A model generated the notes under the pieces. The model saw only the letters and a list, made by a program, of their open reading frames with translations, had not been told where the DNA came from and made no database searches. A stretch of 35,394 nucleotides of DNA from Gammaproteobacteria bacterium. Its GTDB lineage: Bacteria; Pseudomonadota; Gammaproteobacteria; GCA-001735895. Positions 34,041-35,394 of this stretch are shown here, in pieces; positions within the stretch are counted from its first letter, which is position 1, and every line of letters begins with the position of its first letter. A program made the translations under genes and the position numbers. The stretch is taken from the NCBI GenBank assembly GCA_024229615.1, contig JAAESG010000217.1, positions 1 through 35,394 on the forward strand, written 5' to 3'.

Positions 34041-35394
34041 TCATCGACGCCAGTCTTTCGAGCGCACCACTGCTTCGGCAAAACGTTCGAGCAGAGCACT
34101 CTTATCCGTTTCTGCGCGGTAATGCGTTTCAGCCGCGTTGCCCCAGTCCAGGTCGAAATCAGCTGCGCCAGCGAGCATTGCAGTACCGATTGCGGTCAGT
34201 TCCGCCATCGGTTTGACCGATACCTGACGATTGAGCACATTCGCCAGGAACTGGCAAAAGTACGGATTCACCGAGACCCCGCCATCGATTGAAATCTGCG
34301 CGCCGATGGCGGTGAACTCGCTCATCGCCCGAATCACTTCGGCGGCGCGCAATGCGACGCCATCGAGCAACGATTGAATCAAGTCTCGACGATCGGTTTC
34401 CAACGACAGTCCGAGCCAGATTCCGGCCGCGCTCCGATCCCAGTGCGGGCAGGCCAGCCCAGACAACGCCGGCACGAATGCGAGATTCCGCTCGATTGCC
34501 GGGGCGCGGTCGAACTGGTTGATTTCGGCGTAGTCACCGAACAATCCCAGCTTACGCCCCCACTCCACCGCAGAACCGGCACAGTAAACGCCACCATCGA
34601 GCGCATACATCGGTTTGCTGGACTCGAGTTGCCAGGCAACGGTCGGCAGCAGGCCCTGATCGGGCGAACGCTGCGGTTGATTCCCGGTGATCGCAAGGGC
34701 AAACGCGCCTGTACCGAAAGTAATTTTCGCGTCCCCGTTGTGACGACAGCCATGACCGTAGAGCGAGGCCTGTTGATCGACCACACTTGCGCTGACCGGT
34801 ATGCGTCGGCCTTGCGAGACGATGCTGCCGAAGTCGCCGGTTGTCGGCACGATTTCTGGCAGGGTTTCCAGTGGAACGCCAAACAGTTCACAAAGCTCCA
34901 GATCCCATCGCCCGGTCTGCAGGTTCATCAACGAAGTTCTGGAAGCCGTCGAAATATCCGTGACGAAACGACCTGCCAATCTATCGAGGAAAAATGCATC
35001 GGTAGTACCCATGCGCAGTTTTCCCTGTCGCAACAGGTTTTTCGCGTCGGCGCAATTTTGCAGAATCCAGGCCAGCTTGCTCGCCGAAAAATAGGAATCC
35101 AGCGGCAGACCGGTGAGTTCCAGAACCCGGGGCTCGCGCCCATCTTGCTTGAGTTGATCGATGACCGCATGGGTACGATTGTCCTGCCAGACGATAACCG
35201 GGCTGATCGCCTGTTTGCTATCGGCATGCCAGGCCAGACAGCTTTCACCCTGGTTATCGATGCCGATGGCCGTGATTCCGCGACTCGCCTCGACACAAGC
35301 CTCAATATTCGCGATCAATTGCTGCGGATCGTGTTCGACCCATCCGGGCTGCGGATAAATCTGTTGGTGCTTGACCACGTGGGTTATTTCCACC
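34041..35394 (-). CDS. FGGY-family carbohydrate kinase, glycerol kinase-like; N-terminus cut by window edge
   Basis: ATP-dependent sugar/polyol kinase. About 451 codons are visible and the frame runs off the right edge, so roughly the first 50 residues are missing; the GTG near 35393 is internal. Glycerol-kinase-like motifs: YPQPGWVEHDPQQL, AIGIDNQGES, VIVWQDNRT, SYFSASKLAWIL, MGTTDAFFLDRLAG, DISTASRTSLMNL, the second FGGY region KITFGTGAFAL, and IDGGVSVNPYFCQFLAN. The active-site Asp is expected within VDQQASLYG. GlpK usually has a longer length and TNQRET where this has DNQGES, so another polyol or sugar substrate is possible. Confidence 0.85.
   Translation of the reverse strand, partial: VEITHVVKHQQIYPQPGWVEHDPQQLIANIEACVEASRGITAIGIDNQGESCLAWHADSKQAISPVIVWQDNRTHAVIDQLKQDGREPRVLELTGLPLDSYFSASKLAWILQNCADAKNLLRQGKLRMGTTDAFFLDRLAGRFVTDISTASRTSLMNLQTGRWDLELCELFGVPLETLPEIVPTTGDFGSIVSQGRRIPVSASVVDQQASLYGHGCRHNGDAKITFGTGAFALAITGNQPQRSPDQGLLPTVAWQLESSKPMYALDGGVYCAGSAVEWGRKLGLFGDYAEINQFDRAPAIERNLAFVPALSGLACPHWDRSAAGIWLGLSLETDRRDLIQSLLDGVALRAAEVIRAMSEFTAIGAQISIDGGVSVNPYFCQFLANVLNRQVSVKPMAELTAIGTAMLAGAADFDLDWGNAAETHYRAETDKSALLERFAEAVVRSKDWRR

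Noticed and set aside
1-35394. tRNA, rRNA, CRISPR array, prophage or integrase genes
   Set aside because: None was recognised on either strand; all repeats found are paired inverted repeats, not spaced direct repeats.

Overview
The window reads as chromosomal DNA from a gammaproteobacterium of moderate GC content. AcnB, a type II citrate synthase, a YhcB-type protein and a GntR-prpB-prpC locus all fit that class; I cannot name the species. Genes are densely packed, with many start/stop overlaps, and no rRNA, tRNA, CRISPR array or prophage is visible.

Layout. (1) 1-6566: central carbon. gltA and acnB (cut by the left edge) read leftward. Divergent from them is a GntR/FCD regulator followed by prpB and prpC of the 2-methylcitrate cycle. 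The usual following genes (acnD/prpF or prpD) are absent, and a palindromic element starts at the prpC stop codon. (2) 6870-9185: a purine-type phosphoribosyltransferase and a hybrid histidine kinase in one leftward operon. (3) 9727-25107: a very tight leftward purine-catabolism cluster, in transcription order uraH, xdhA, xdhB, xdhC, four genes of a BMP-type purine/nucleoside ABC importer, puuD, guaD, 8-oxoguanine deaminase, allantoicase and allA. (4) 25245-28195: the divergent rightward arm with a second GntR/FCD regulator, puuE, uraD and a uracil-DNA-glycosylase-like gene. Together these arms encode every step from guanine, 8-oxoguanine, hypoxanthine or xanthine through urate, 5-hydroxyisourate, OHCU, allantoin, allantoate and ureidoglycolate to glyoxylate plus urea, together with uptake. 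(5) 28495-35394: mixed genes: a serine/threonine dehydratase-like enzyme, an MFS transporter, remnants of aromatic-catabolism genes, a zeta-type glutathione S-transferase, a stand-alone RAM-domain protein, a hotdog thioesterase, a YhcB-like protein and a glycerol-kinase-like FGGY kinase cut by the right edge.

The two GntR regulators have nearly identical palindromes upstream (ATTGTTGACAAT and ATTGTTAACAAT). They are paired in each case and overlap TTGACA -35-like hexamers.

The most unusual layer is non-coding. At least seven palindromic, MITE-like elements lie in the gaps. Four have ends flanked by TA or CTAG and share a terminal look. One sits inside the importer operon, where its ends supply the stop codon of the upstream ATPase gene and a strong Shine-Dalgarno plus start codon for the downstream permease gene.
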